From Streptomyces sp. NRRL S-455 (GTDB lineage Bacteria > Actinomycetota > Actinomycetes > Streptomycetales > Streptomycetaceae), in contig NZ_JOCT01000014.1 of NCBI RefSeq assembly GCF_000717875.1, positions 100,272 to 164,271 on the forward strand: 64,000 bases of DNA, read 5' to 3'. The translations under genes were made by a program, and so were the position numbers. Shown piece after piece: positions 10,501 to 17,290 of this stretch (position 1 is the first letter of the stretch; every line of letters starts with the position of its first letter). A model generated the notes under the pieces. That model searched no databases and was not told the DNA's origin. It saw only the letters and a program-made list of their open reading frames with translations.

Positions 10501-11452
10501 CCCCGCCGTGAAACCGGTGCCGCTGCGCAGCGTGCCCGCCCTGCGCCACACCGACCGGGACGACGACGTCACGGTCACGGGCAAGGGCTTCTCGGTCACC
10601 GTCGACAAGAGCGCCGGAACCATCACGTCGTACGAGGCGGCAGGCACGCGTCTGATCACCTCCGGCCCCGTCCCGAACTTCTGGCGGGCGCCCACCGACA
10701 ACGACCGGGGCAACGGCCACCACACCCGCAACCAGGTGTGGCGGGACGCCGGAGCCAGGCGGGAGGTGGCGGACGTACGGGTGCGGACCCTGGACGACCG
10801 GGCCGTCGAGATCACGGTCACCGGCACCCTCCCCACCACCCCGCAGTCCACGTACAGCACGACGTACACGGTCTTCGGCAACGGCGAGATCAAGGTCGAC
10901 AACACCCTGCACCCGGGCGCGTCGAACCTGCCGTACATCCCCGAGGTCGGCAACCTGCTGTTCCTGCCACGCCGTCTCGACCGGCTGCACTACTACGGCC
11001 GGGGCCCCGAGGAGAACATGTGGGACCGCAACAACGCCACCGACGTGGGCCTGTACTCCGGCACCGTCTCCGGACAGTGGACCTCCTACCTGCGCCCCCA
11101 GGAGAACGGCAACAAGACCGACGTCCGCTGGGCCGCGCTGACCGACCGCGGCGGGCGCGGACTGCTCGTCTCAGGTGAGCCGCTGCTGGAGGTCAACGCC
11201 TCGCACTTCACCCCCGAGGACCTCTCGGTCGGCGCCCGCCACGACTACCAGCTCACTCCCCGGGACGCCGTGGTCCTCCGGGTCAACCACCGCCAGATGG
11301 GCGTGGGCGGCGACAACAGCTGGGGCGCCCACACCCACGACGAGTTCAAGCTCCTCGCGGGCCGGGACTACGCGTACACCTACCGGCTGCGTCCGCTCAC
11401 GCGCGTGAGCGAGGCGATGGAGGCCTCACGACGGCCCACGGCGACCGAATAG
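7544..11452 (+). CDS. lacZ: Tat-exported GH2 beta-galactosidase with inserted LamG-like domain
   Basis: The 1302-residue enzyme is longer than E. coli LacZ (about 1023). A twin-arginine signal (SRRRLLEGGAAVLGALALS, residues 21-39) predicts export. GH2 order follows: sugar-binding sandwich (EWNDGLAVYRVGTEPPHTTL), Ig-like domain, TIM barrel, beta-galactosidase small-chain domain. The acid/base Glu is E519 in SLGNEAGGG and the nucleophile is E583 in MIEYSHGMGN. Between barrel strands (WIWDFVDQAL and AYGGDWGDNPND) sits a concanavalin/LamG-like insertion, about residues 640-833 (LEAWVTPH...TLYVDGQVRG). The start at 7544 has GAGGAAGG at 7528-7535; a GTG at 7508 is less likely. Likely role: extracellular release of galactose from glycans. 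Confidence 0.94.
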   Translation: MPHPHPSPADRPVHSERPVVSRRRLLEGGAAVLGALALSASPAVAHAAGRRPAAEGPPEWNDGLAVYRVGTEPPHTTLMPYADLGQALAGDRERSPYRLSLDGTWKFAYADRPDDRDTDFYRTDVDDSGWDAIPVPSAWQLQGYDFPIYVNITYPWWGPNGGGENAQPPAAPTRYNPVGQYRRTFTVPRNWSGRRTFLHFEGVKSAHYVWINGELAGYHEDSYTSAEYDITRHLKPGTNQIAVEVYRYSDAEWLEDQDMIRLSGIFRSVHLFSTPNVHLRDFRLGTPLGDDYTSAELEVTAHVRDYGGEGAGRYTVETQLYDARRHAVWSRPLNLPVDVPDGDEATAKASRVVPSPKLWSAEHPNLYTAVLRLRDPAGKVIETLSHRVGFREFALKDGLMRINGKPVSFRGTNRHEIHPATGSALTRAQMIEDIGIIKRLNINSVRTSHYPNSPLWLELADEYGLYLVDETNLETHGIRDEYPGSGHPEWTEACVVRAQNMVHRDKNHASVVIWSLGNEAGGGTTFNAMYDWIRSYDPTRVIQYEGDDRPGISDIRSEMYDSPQRVEQRAKDTSDTRPYVMIEYSHGMGNSNGNFKKYWDIVRRYDVLQGGWIWDFVDQALLWPTPTRKLLTESGPGSLRGEIIAPSGTFDRAKGVSGGAVFPRDPGLDLTGSLTLEAWVTPHVTGYHQPIIAKGDTQYALKQSDRTLEFFIHGGGQWVTASWPLPDGWTGREHHVAGVFDAEAGTLTLYVDGQVRGTRTTTRRPSDNTASLSLATDVDNPTREFSGTIRRARVYARALSATELASDTRGPDDEGVRFWFDAATAGLTEKRPRDKTFYAYGGDWGDNPNDGAFAGDGIITADRGLTGKSAEVKQIYQAINATRASGGPGAVKLTNEYLFTNLREFDGRWSLVADGKVIQRGRLDRDQLNLAPLSSKDIKVPVRLPAKPEPGTEYFLELSFTTKESTPWAKAGFEVAKQQLALETGGPAVKPVPLRSVPALRHTDRDDDVTVTGKGFSVTVDKSAGTITSYEAAGTRLITSGPVPNFWRAPTDNDRGNGHHTRNQVWRDAGARREVADVRVRTLDDRAVEITVTGTLPTTPQSTYSTTYTVFGNGEIKVDNTLHPGASNLPYIPEVGNLLFLPRRLDRLHYYGRGPEENMWDRNNATDVGLYSGTVSGQWTSYLRPQENGNKTDVRWAALTDRGGRGLLVSGEPLLEVNASHFTPEDLSVGARHDYQLTPRDAVVLRVNHRQMGVGGDNSWGAHTHDEFKLLAGRDYAYTYRLRPLTRVSEAMEASRRPTATE

Positions 11453-11466
11453 GGCGGACGGTGCGA

Positions 11467-11498
11467 CAGCGGCGCCGCCTCAGTCGGCGGCGTCGCTG
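11467..11498. terminator. Hairpin between convergent lacZ-like and arsR genes
   Basis: CAGCGGCGCCGCC (11467-11479) pairs with GGCGGCGTCGCTG (11486-11498) with one mismatch around a 6-base loop. It overlaps the arsR stop codon and could serve both strands. Confidence 0.55.
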
Positions 11499-11842
11499 AG
11501 GCCCAGGCGCAGATGCTCCACGTGGTACACGGCCTGGTCGAGCAGCTCGGCGACATGGTGGTCGTGCAGCGCGTACACCACCGAACGGCCCCGGCGCTCA
11601 CCCACCACCAGGCCGAGGTTGCGCAGCAGCCGCAGCTGGTGCGAGCAGGCGGACTGCTCCATGCCCACCTCGGCGGCCAACTCCGTGGCCGGAAGCGGGC
11701 CTTCCCTGAGGCGCGCCAGGATCAGCAGCCGGGACGGCGTGGACAGGGCCTGGAGCGTGGTGGCGACCTTCGCGACGTTGTCCGCGTCCAGGCGTACGCG
11801 CTCGGTGGCGTCCTGCGCGGGAATGACGGCTCCATGACCCAT
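11480..11842 (-). CDS. ArsR/SmtB-family winged-helix repressor
   Basis: The 120-residue DNA-binding protein has the classic ArsR helix pattern (LSTPSRLLILARLREG, then MEQSACSHQLRLLRNLGLV) and the wing RRGRSVVYALHDHH. The C-terminal helix HVAELLDQAVYHVEH carries His/Asp residues in positions like the alpha-5 metal sites of zinc or nickel sensors (SmtB, NmtR). It has no CxC arsenic site in the recognition helix. Likely a metal-responsive repressor, metal not proven. The ATG at 11842 is chosen; the GTG at 11872 would sit inside the predicted operator. It is divergent from the alkylation repair gene. Confidence 0.88.
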   Translation of the reverse strand: MGHGAVIPAQDATERVRLDADNVAKVATTLQALSTPSRLLILARLREGPLPATELAAEVGMEQSACSHQLRLLRNLGLVVGERRGRSVVYALHDHHVAELLDQAVYHVEHLRLGLSDAAD

Positions 11843-11868
11843 GACGCCATCGTACCGGCCTCGCACGA

Positions 11869-11892
11869 ACACATGAATGAATCTTCATCTGT
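11869..11892. promoter_or_regulatory. Inverted repeat, candidate ArsR operator
   Basis: ACACATGAA (11869-11877), 6 bases, TTCATCTGT (11884-11892): the arms match at 8 of 9 positions. The ATGAA...TTCAT core resembles SmtB/ArsR-class sites. It lies just upstream of the arsR gene, so autoregulation is likely. Confidence 0.5.
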
Positions 11893-11977
11893 GCCCGTGG
11901 TGGCCCCCGCGTGCGAGGTCGATGTCGGATTCTCGCCAGACTCGTCCCGCCGGCTGCCCGATGCTGGAGCCATGCAG

Positions 11978-13453
11978 ATGGGGATGCACACCGACACCGA
12001 GCGCTGCGTGCGCGCCGTCCGGTCCAAGGACGCGCGGTTCGACGGATGGTTCTTCACGGCCGTCCTGACGACCGGCATCTACTGCCGTCCCAGTTGCCCG
12101 GTGGTGCCGCCGAAACCGGAGAACATGGTCTTCCACCCGAGCGCGGCGGCCTGTCAGCAGGCCGGTTTCCGGGCCTGCAAGCGCTGCCGGCCCGACACCA
12201 GCCCCGGCTCCCCGGAGTGGAACCAGCGCGCCGACCTCGTGGCCCGGGCCATGCGGCTGATCGCCGACGGCGTCGTGGACCGCGAGGGCGTGCCCGGCCT
12301 CGCCACCCGCCTCGGGTACAGCACGCGGCAGGTCGAGCGCCAACTCCTCGCCGAACTGGGAGCCGGCCCGCTCGCGCTGGCCCGCGCCCAGCGCGCCCAG
12401 ACGGCCCGGCTGCTCATCGAGACGACAACCCTGCCGATGGCGCAGATCGCCTTCGCCGCCGGCTTCGCCTCGATCCGCACCTTCAACGACACGGTCCGCG
12501 AGGTCTTCGCCCTCGCCCCGGGCGAGCTGCGCGCCCGTGCGCCCCAGCGGCAGGGCGCGAGCACGCCCGGCGCCCTGTCCCTGCGGCTGCCGTTCCGCGC
12601 CCCGCTCAACCCCGACAACCTCTTCGGCCACCTCGCCGCGACGGCCGTGCCCGGGGTGGAGGAGTGGCGGGACGGCTCCTACCGGCGCACACTCCGCCTG
12701 CCCTACGGCCACGGCATCGTGTCGCTGACTCCCAACCCCGACCACATCGCCTGCCGCCTCACCCTCAGCGACCTGCGCGATCTGACCGTCGCCATCAGCC
12801 GCTGCCGCCGCCTGCTCGACCTGGACGCCGACCCGGTCGCGATCGACGAGCAGCTGCGCACGGACCCCGTCCTGGCACCGCTGGTCGACAAGGCGCCGGG
12901 CCGCCGTGTCCCGCGCACGGTGGACGAGGCGGAGTTCGCCGTGCGGGCCGTACTGGGCCAGCAGGTCTCCACCGCAGCAGCCCGCACCCACGCGGCTCGC
13001 CTGGTCACCGCCCACGGCCAGCCGGTCGACGATCCCGAGGGCGGCCTCACCCACCTCTTCCCAGGCCCCGAGGCCCTGGCGGCCCTCGACCCCGAGACGC
13101 TGGCGATGCCCCGCACCCGCCGCACGACCTTCACCACCCTCGTCCGCCACCTCGCCGACGGCGACCTCCACCTGGGCGTGGAGAGCGACTGGCCGCAAAC
13201 CCGCGCCCAGCTCCTCGCCCTGCCCGGCTTCGGTCCCTGGACCGTGGACGTCATCGCCATGCGCGCCCTCGGCGACCCGGACGCCTTCCTCCCCACCGAC
13301 CTCGGTATCCGCCGCGCCGCCCAGGAGCTCGGCCTGCCCTCCACCCCCGCCGCTCTCACCGCCCGCGCGGCGGCCTGGCGCCCCTGGCGGGCCTACGCCG
13401 TCCAGTACCTCTGGGCGACCGACAGCCACCCGATCAATTTCCTTCCGGTATGA
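11978..13453 (+). CDS. alkA: Ada-type methyl-sensor / AraC / AlkA DNA-3-methyladenine glycosylase fusion
   Basis: The 491-residue protein has three modules. First is an Ada N-terminal zinc domain with Cys36, Cys40, Cys67 and Cys70 (TGIYCRPSC ... FRACKRCRP), which accepts methyl from DNA phosphotriesters. Next is an AraC-type helix-turn-helix (VPGLATRLGYSTRQVERQL). Last is an AlkA glycosylase with the helix-hairpin-helix LPGFGPWTVDVIAMRALG and catalytic Asp in LPTDLGIRR. It should sense methylation, activate transcription and excise alkylated bases. Clustered ATGs at 11972, 11978 and 11984 leave the start uncertain; GGAG at 11966-11969 best fits 11978. It lies 10 bases before ogt, so they form an operon. 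Confidence 0.93.
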   Translation: MGMHTDTERCVRAVRSKDARFDGWFFTAVLTTGIYCRPSCPVVPPKPENMVFHPSAAACQQAGFRACKRCRPDTSPGSPEWNQRADLVARAMRLIADGVVDREGVPGLATRLGYSTRQVERQLLAELGAGPLALARAQRAQTARLLIETTTLPMAQIAFAAGFASIRTFNDTVREVFALAPGELRARAPQRQGASTPGALSLRLPFRAPLNPDNLFGHLAATAVPGVEEWRDGSYRRTLRLPYGHGIVSLTPNPDHIACRLTLSDLRDLTVAISRCRRLLDLDADPVAIDEQLRTDPVLAPLVDKAPGRRVPRTVDEAEFAVRAVLGQQVSTAAARTHAARLVTAHGQPVDDPEGGLTHLFPGPEALAALDPETLAMPRTRRTTFTTLVRHLADGDLHLGVESDWPQTRAQLLALPGFGPWTVDVIAMRALGDPDAFLPTDLGIRRAAQELGLPSTPAALTARAAAWRPWRAYAVQYLWATDSHPINFLPV

Positions 13454-13463
13454 GGACGTTCCG

Positions 13464-13946
13464 ATGAAGCAGCACACCGTGACCGACAGCCCCTACGGCC
13501 CGCTCACCCTCGTCGCCGACGACGGCGTCCTGTGCGGGCTCTACATGACCGACCAGCGCCACCGCCCGCCCGAGGAGGCCTTCGGCACCCGCGACGACAC
13601 GTTGTTCACGGAGACGGAGGAACAACTGAAGGCCTACTTCGCGGGAGACCTCAAGGAGTTCACCCTCGAACTCCGCCTGAGCGGCACCCCGTTCCAGCGC
13701 GCCGTCTGGGAGCAGCTGCGCCGCATCCCGTACGGCGAGACCCGCACCTACGGCGAACTCGCCGCGGCCCTCGGCACCCCCACCGCCTCCCGCGCGGTCG
13801 GCCTCGCCAACGGCCGCAACCCCATCGGCATCATCGTCCCCTGCCACCGCGTCATCGGAGCGAGCGGAGGGCTCACGGGGTACGGGGGCGGGCTGGAGCG
13901 CAAGCAGCGCCTGCTGGACTTCGAACGGGGAGCGGCCCTCTTCTGA
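13464..13946 (+). CDS. ogt: Methylated-DNA--protein-cysteine S-methyltransferase
   Basis: The 160-residue suicide enzyme removes O6-alkyl groups from guanine. The active-site motif PCHRV is present with the acceptor at Cys127, preceded by the DNA-binding helix TYGELAAALGTPTASRAVG and the Asn hinge (NGRNPIGIIV). GAGGA at 13452-13456 serves the ATG at 13464 and overlaps the stop of the upstream Ada/AlkA fusion, indicating coupled expression. Length is normal for the family. Together the pair forms an adaptive response to alkylation. Confidence 0.95.
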   Translation: MKQHTVTDSPYGPLTLVADDGVLCGLYMTDQRHRPPEEAFGTRDDTLFTETEEQLKAYFAGDLKEFTLELRLSGTPFQRAVWEQLRRIPYGETRTYGELAAALGTPTASRAVGLANGRNPIGIIVPCHRVIGASGGLTGYGGGLERKQRLLDFERGAALF

Positions 13947-13957
13947 CACACCAGCTG

Positions 13958-13981
13958 GTCAAATTTGACTAGACTGCGGTC
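13958..13981 (+). promoter_or_regulatory. Palindromic operator and leaderless -10 for the VOC gene
   Basis: GTCAAATTTGAC (13958-13969) is a perfect 12-bp palindrome. TAGACT (13970-13975) directly abuts it and lies six bases before the ATG at 13982, the spacing expected for a leaderless transcript. A regulator on the palindrome would block the promoter. Confidence 0.5.
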
Positions 13982-14695
13982 ATGCCGGAGAAGACGATCC
14001 CGATCCTGCCGTGCCGGACCCTTCAACCCGTCCTCGACTTCTACACCGCCCTCGGCTTCGAGGTGACCTACCAGCAGCGCAGCCCCAACCCTTACGCGGT
14101 CGTCGAACGCGGCGCCACAGAGCTGCAGTTCTTCGCGATGAAGCGCTACGAGCCGAGCGAGTCGATCAGCACCTGCTACGTCCTGACCGACGACGTCGAC
14201 GGTCTGTACGAGGCGTTCCGGGCCGGGCTCAAGTCGGCGTACGGCAGGATCCCCACCCGGGGGCTGCCCCGGCTCGGGCCGCTCAAGGACATGTCCTACG
14301 GGGTGCGGCAGTTCCTCATGACCGACCCGGGCGGCAACTGCGTCCGCGTGGGGCAGCGCACGGGCGAGGACCGCCGGCACGGACGCGCTCCCGAAGAGAC
14401 GTTCGCCCGGGCCCTGCACCACGCGTCGCTGCTGGCGGACTCCAAGGGGGACCCGGCGGGCGCCGCGAAGGTCATCGACCGTGTGCTGCGCCTGACGGAC
14501 GAGACGCCGACGGACGTACAGCTGCTGCAGCTGCTCGTGCTGCGCGGCGACATCGCGGGCCGGCTCGGCGAGGAGGAGACGGCGGCGGCCGCGCTCGCCC
14601 GGGCCGCCGCGCTCGACCTCACCGGCACCGAGCGCGAACAGGCCCTGGACGCCCTCACGCGCCTGGAGGACCTCCGGCCGGCTGACCGGCCGTGA
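13982..14695 (+). CDS. VOC (glyoxalase/bleomycin-resistance fold) protein with helical C-terminal extension
   Basis: The 237-residue protein opens with a VOC domain (residues 1-125: PCRTLQPVLDFYTALGFEV ... LMTDPGGNCVRVGQ) like bleomycin-binding proteins. An Ala/Leu-rich helical tail follows (about 140-235: AAKVIDRVLRLTDETPTDVQ, then RGDIAGRLGEEETAAAALARA) that reads like two TPR units. The function is not known. The VOC half may bind a small ligand and the tail a partner. No ribosome site precedes the ATG, fitting leaderless expression. Its 3' end overlaps the convergent sirtuin gene by 41 bp. Confidence 0.82.
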   Translation: MPEKTIPILPCRTLQPVLDFYTALGFEVTYQQRSPNPYAVVERGATELQFFAMKRYEPSESISTCYVLTDDVDGLYEAFRAGLKSAYGRIPTRGLPRLGPLKDMSYGVRQFLMTDPGGNCVRVGQRTGEDRRHGRAPEETFARALHHASLLADSKGDPAGAAKVIDRVLRLTDETPTDVQLLQLLVLRGDIAGRLGEEETAAAALARAAALDLTGTEREQALDALTRLEDLRPADRP

Positions 14696-15410
14696 GGCCG
14701 CGCAGCAGCCGGGGCAGGGCCGTGCCGATGGGTTCGCGGACGATCTCGTCGGCCCGGTCGTCGTACGGCGTCGGCTCGGCGTTGACGATGATCAGCCGGG
14801 CGCCGTGGTCGGCGGCGACACCCGCGAGTCCAGCAGCGGGCTGGACCTGGAGGCTCGTGCCGACCGCGACGAAGACCTGGCAGGCCTTGCTGATGGCGAC
14901 CGCCTCGCCGAGGACGACGGGGTCGAGCCGCTCGCCGAACATCACCGTCGCCGACTTCAGGATGCCGCCGCACTCCAGACAGGGCGGGTCGTCCTCGCCG
15001 GCCTCGACCCGCGCGAGCGCGTCCTCCATCGGGCCACGGGCGTGGCAGCCGGTGCACACGACACTCCGCGCGGTGCCGTGCAGTTCGAGGACCTTGCGGT
15101 CGGGCATTCCGCCGAGCTGGTGCAGGCCGTCCACGTTCTGGGTGATCACCCGCACCGGCACCCCCGACCGTTCCAGGTCGGCCACGGCCCGATGGGCGGC
15201 ATTGGGCTCCGCCCGGAGCGTCCGGTTCTTGCGCCGCATCTGCCACGAGCGACGGCGGATCTCCGGGTCGCTCATGTAGTACTCGTACGTCACGAGCTTC
15301 TCGGCCTCGGGATCCCGGCGCCACAGCCCGTTCGGCCCGCGGTAGTCCGGGATCCCGGAGTCCGTGCTGATACCGGCACCGCTGAGAAGGGCGACGAGGG
15401 GCTTGGTCAT
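14655..15410 (-). CDS. cobB: Sir2-family NAD-dependent protein deacylase
   Basis: The 251-residue sirtuin has the NAD-binding motif GAGISTDSGIPDYRG, the TQNVDGLH loop and catalytic His in ELHGT. Four zinc cysteines are present (VCTGC and CLECG). It removes acyl groups from lysines, using NAD+ and releasing O-acyl-ADP-ribose and nicotinamide. It is the last of three co-directional genes whose products act on NAD or ADP-ribose compounds (ADP-ribosylglycohydrolase, Nudix, sirtuin). The start at 15410 gives a normal N-terminus. The C-terminus ends in a Gly/Pro-rich tail that lies within the overlap with the convergent VOC gene. Confidence 0.94.
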   Translation of the reverse strand: MTKPLVALLSGAGISTDSGIPDYRGPNGLWRRDPEAEKLVTYEYYMSDPEIRRRSWQMRRKNRTLRAEPNAAHRAVADLERSGVPVRVITQNVDGLHQLGGMPDRKVLELHGTARSVVCTGCHARGPMEDALARVEAGEDDPPCLECGGILKSATVMFGERLDPVVLGEAVAISKACQVFVAVGTSLQVQPAAGLAGVAADHGARLIIVNAEPTPYDDRADEIVREPIGTALPRLLRGLTAGQPAGGPPGA

Positions 15411-15477
15411 GTCACCGAGGGTAGGACGGGCCGTGCCGGAGCGGCGAGCGGATATCGCGCGCCCGGCACCGTCGCGG

Positions 15478-15972
15478 TCAGTGCACCCGGTGCCCGTTCT
15501 CCAGCTCCGCCGTGCCCGAGCCCTCCGCCAGGACGTCCAGGGCGGTCAGGACACGGCGGCCGAGTGCGCCCGGCAGGTGGTCGGTCAGCTCCTCGCGCGG
15601 GACCAGCCGCCAGGACAGCAGTTCCTCCTCCTGGAGACGGATCGCCTTGAGGTCCTCCTCGCCGAGCACCCCGCCGTCGTACAGGTACGCCACCAGCGGC
15701 GGACGCCCCGGGCCGTGCACCCAGTCCACCGCCAGCAGCCGGCCGAGTTCACGGTCCAGCCCGATCTCCTCCGCCGTCTCACGCCGTGCGCCCTGCCGCG
15801 GGGTCTCGCCGTCGTCGGACTCGATCGTGCCGCCGGGCAGCGTCCAGCCCTCCCGGTAGTTGGGCTCGACCAGCAGCACCCGGCCCTCGCCGTCCCGGAA
15901 CAGCGCGGCGGCGCCGGCCAGGACGCGGGGCAGGGACGCGATGTAGGCGGCGAAGTCAGGAGAGGTGGTCAT
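15478..15972 (-). CDS. Nudix hydrolase
   Basis: The 164-residue protein contains a full Nudix box starting GGTIESDDGETPRQ and ending ARRETAEEIGL, which binds Mg2+ and hydrolyses nucleoside-diphosphate-X bonds. No substrate-specificity motif is clear. Its position between a sirtuin and an ADP-ribosylglycohydrolase suggests ADP-ribose or a related nucleotide, but that is inference. It lies 67 bases upstream of the sirtuin gene and 42 bases downstream of the glycohydrolase gene, all on the minus strand, so one transcript is plausible. Confidence 0.9.
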   Translation of the reverse strand: MTTSPDFAAYIASLPRVLAGAAALFRDGEGRVLLVEPNYREGWTLPGGTIESDDGETPRQGARRETAEEIGLDRELGRLLAVDWVHGPGRPPLVAYLYDGGVLGEEDLKAIRLQEEELLSWRLVPREELTDHLPGALGRRVLTALDVLAEGSGTAELENGHRVH

Positions 15973-16014
15973 TGGGGCAGGGTAACCACCCGGTGGCCGG
16001 CTCAGCCGTTCCGG

Positions 16015-17085
16015 TCAGGCCTCCAGCTTCGCCAGCCGCACCGTCCGCTCCGCCAGCTCGCTGATCCGCACCCCGTCGAAACCGAACACCGCGCTGCGGA
16101 CCGTGTCCTCCAGCGGCACCTTCCACTGGTCGGGGATGCCCACGGCTCCGCCGAAGACACCCGCCACCGACCCCGCCGTCGCGCCGTTGGAGTCCGTGTC
16201 CAGGCCACCGCGGACGGTCAGGGTGATGGTGCGGGTGAAGTCGCCGTCGCCGTACAGCAGGCCCGCGGTGAGGACGGCGGCGTTGGGGACGGTGTGGATC
16301 CACCCCATCCCGGTGGTCTCCTCGGCGGCCGTGGTGAGCGTGTCCTCCCAGGACATCCGGGCGTCGTGCAGCGAGACCACCCGGCGCACCGTACGGGCCA
16401 GGCGGCTGCTCGCGGGGATCACGGCCAGGGCCTCGTCGACGGCGTGCCGCACGGTCCGGGCCCTGAACGCCGCCGCGATCAGTGCCGCCGCCCACATCGC
16501 CCCGTAGACCCCGTTGCCGGTGTGTGACAGCACCGCGTCCCGCCGGGCCAGCGCGGCGGCCCGGCGTGGCGCGCCCGGGCAGGTCCAGCCGTAGATGTCG
16601 GCGCGGATGAGGGCGCCGATCCACTCCTGGTACGGGTTGTCGTACGTCGCCGTCAGCGGCGGCTTGAGCCCGTTGGCGAGGTTGCGGTACGCGGCCCGCT
16701 CCGCCGTGAAGGTCTGCAGGTACGGCAGCCGCAGCAGCCACAGGTCGCCGACCTGCTCGGTGCTGAAGCCGAAGCCGTGGGTCTCCAGCAGGTCGAGGCC
16801 GAGGATGGCGTAGTCGACATCGTCGTCACGGCAGCTGCCGTGGATCCGGCCGCGCACGCACTGGCGCCACTCGGGACGCAGCGCGGCTTCGATGTCGCCG
16901 GGGGGTTCGGGCAGGTAGTCGGTCAGCGGGAGGGCGGAAGCCTGTCCGAGGTAGTGATCGATGCGGTCGCGGGTCCATACCTCGCCCTGTTCGACGGGCT
17001 TGCCGAGCATGTTTCCCGCGATGCGGCCGGTCCAGCCGCCGAGGATGCGGTCGGACAGCGCCGTTTCGTTGTCGACGAGGGTCAT
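16015..17085 (-). CDS. ADP-ribosylglycohydrolase (DraG/ARH) family protein
   Basis: The 356-residue all-helical protein starts with ILGGWTGRIAGNMLGKPVE, a family hallmark. It carries the dinuclear Mg2+ ligands in the RDDDVDY segment and in GGLDTDSNGATAGSVAG. Family knowledge: these enzymes remove ADP-ribose from proteins or from O-acetyl-ADP-ribose. The first motif is CRDDDVDYAILGLD rather than the usual GDDT-like form, so specificity may differ. It is the first of the minus-strand NAD-linked trio and is divergent from glycerate kinase. Confidence 0.9.
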   Translation of the reverse strand: MTLVDNETALSDRILGGWTGRIAGNMLGKPVEQGEVWTRDRIDHYLGQASALPLTDYLPEPPGDIEAALRPEWRQCVRGRIHGSCRDDDVDYAILGLDLLETHGFGFSTEQVGDLWLLRLPYLQTFTAERAAYRNLANGLKPPLTATYDNPYQEWIGALIRADIYGWTCPGAPRRAAALARRDAVLSHTGNGVYGAMWAAALIAAAFRARTVRHAVDEALAVIPASSRLARTVRRVVSLHDARMSWEDTLTTAAEETTGMGWIHTVPNAAVLTAGLLYGDGDFTRTITLTVRGGLDTDSNGATAGSVAGVFGGAVGIPDQWKVPLEDTVRSAVFGFDGVRISELAERTVRLAKLEA

Positions 17086-17290
17086 GGTTCTGGTCTACCC
17101 GTTTCGCGCAGGGTGCCTGAGGGGTCAGAGGGGGGACCCGATGTCGCCGCGGGGCCCGCCCTCCGGGCGGACTGAGGGCATCGGTCCAGGGGTCGGGCAG
17201 AGCTGACGGCCGGGGCGTCCTCCGGCTAAGGTCGCAGCGGCGCGACTGGCCCTGACGTGCGTGAGGGCCCGGAGAGCAAGGGGAGTGCTA

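Noticed and set aside
7106..10990. 1294-residue open frame on the minus strand opposite the beta-galactosidase
   Set aside because: High-GC shadow frame. Its translation is low-complexity Val/Gly/Arg/Asp with no domain, while the plus strand encodes a clear GH2 enzyme.
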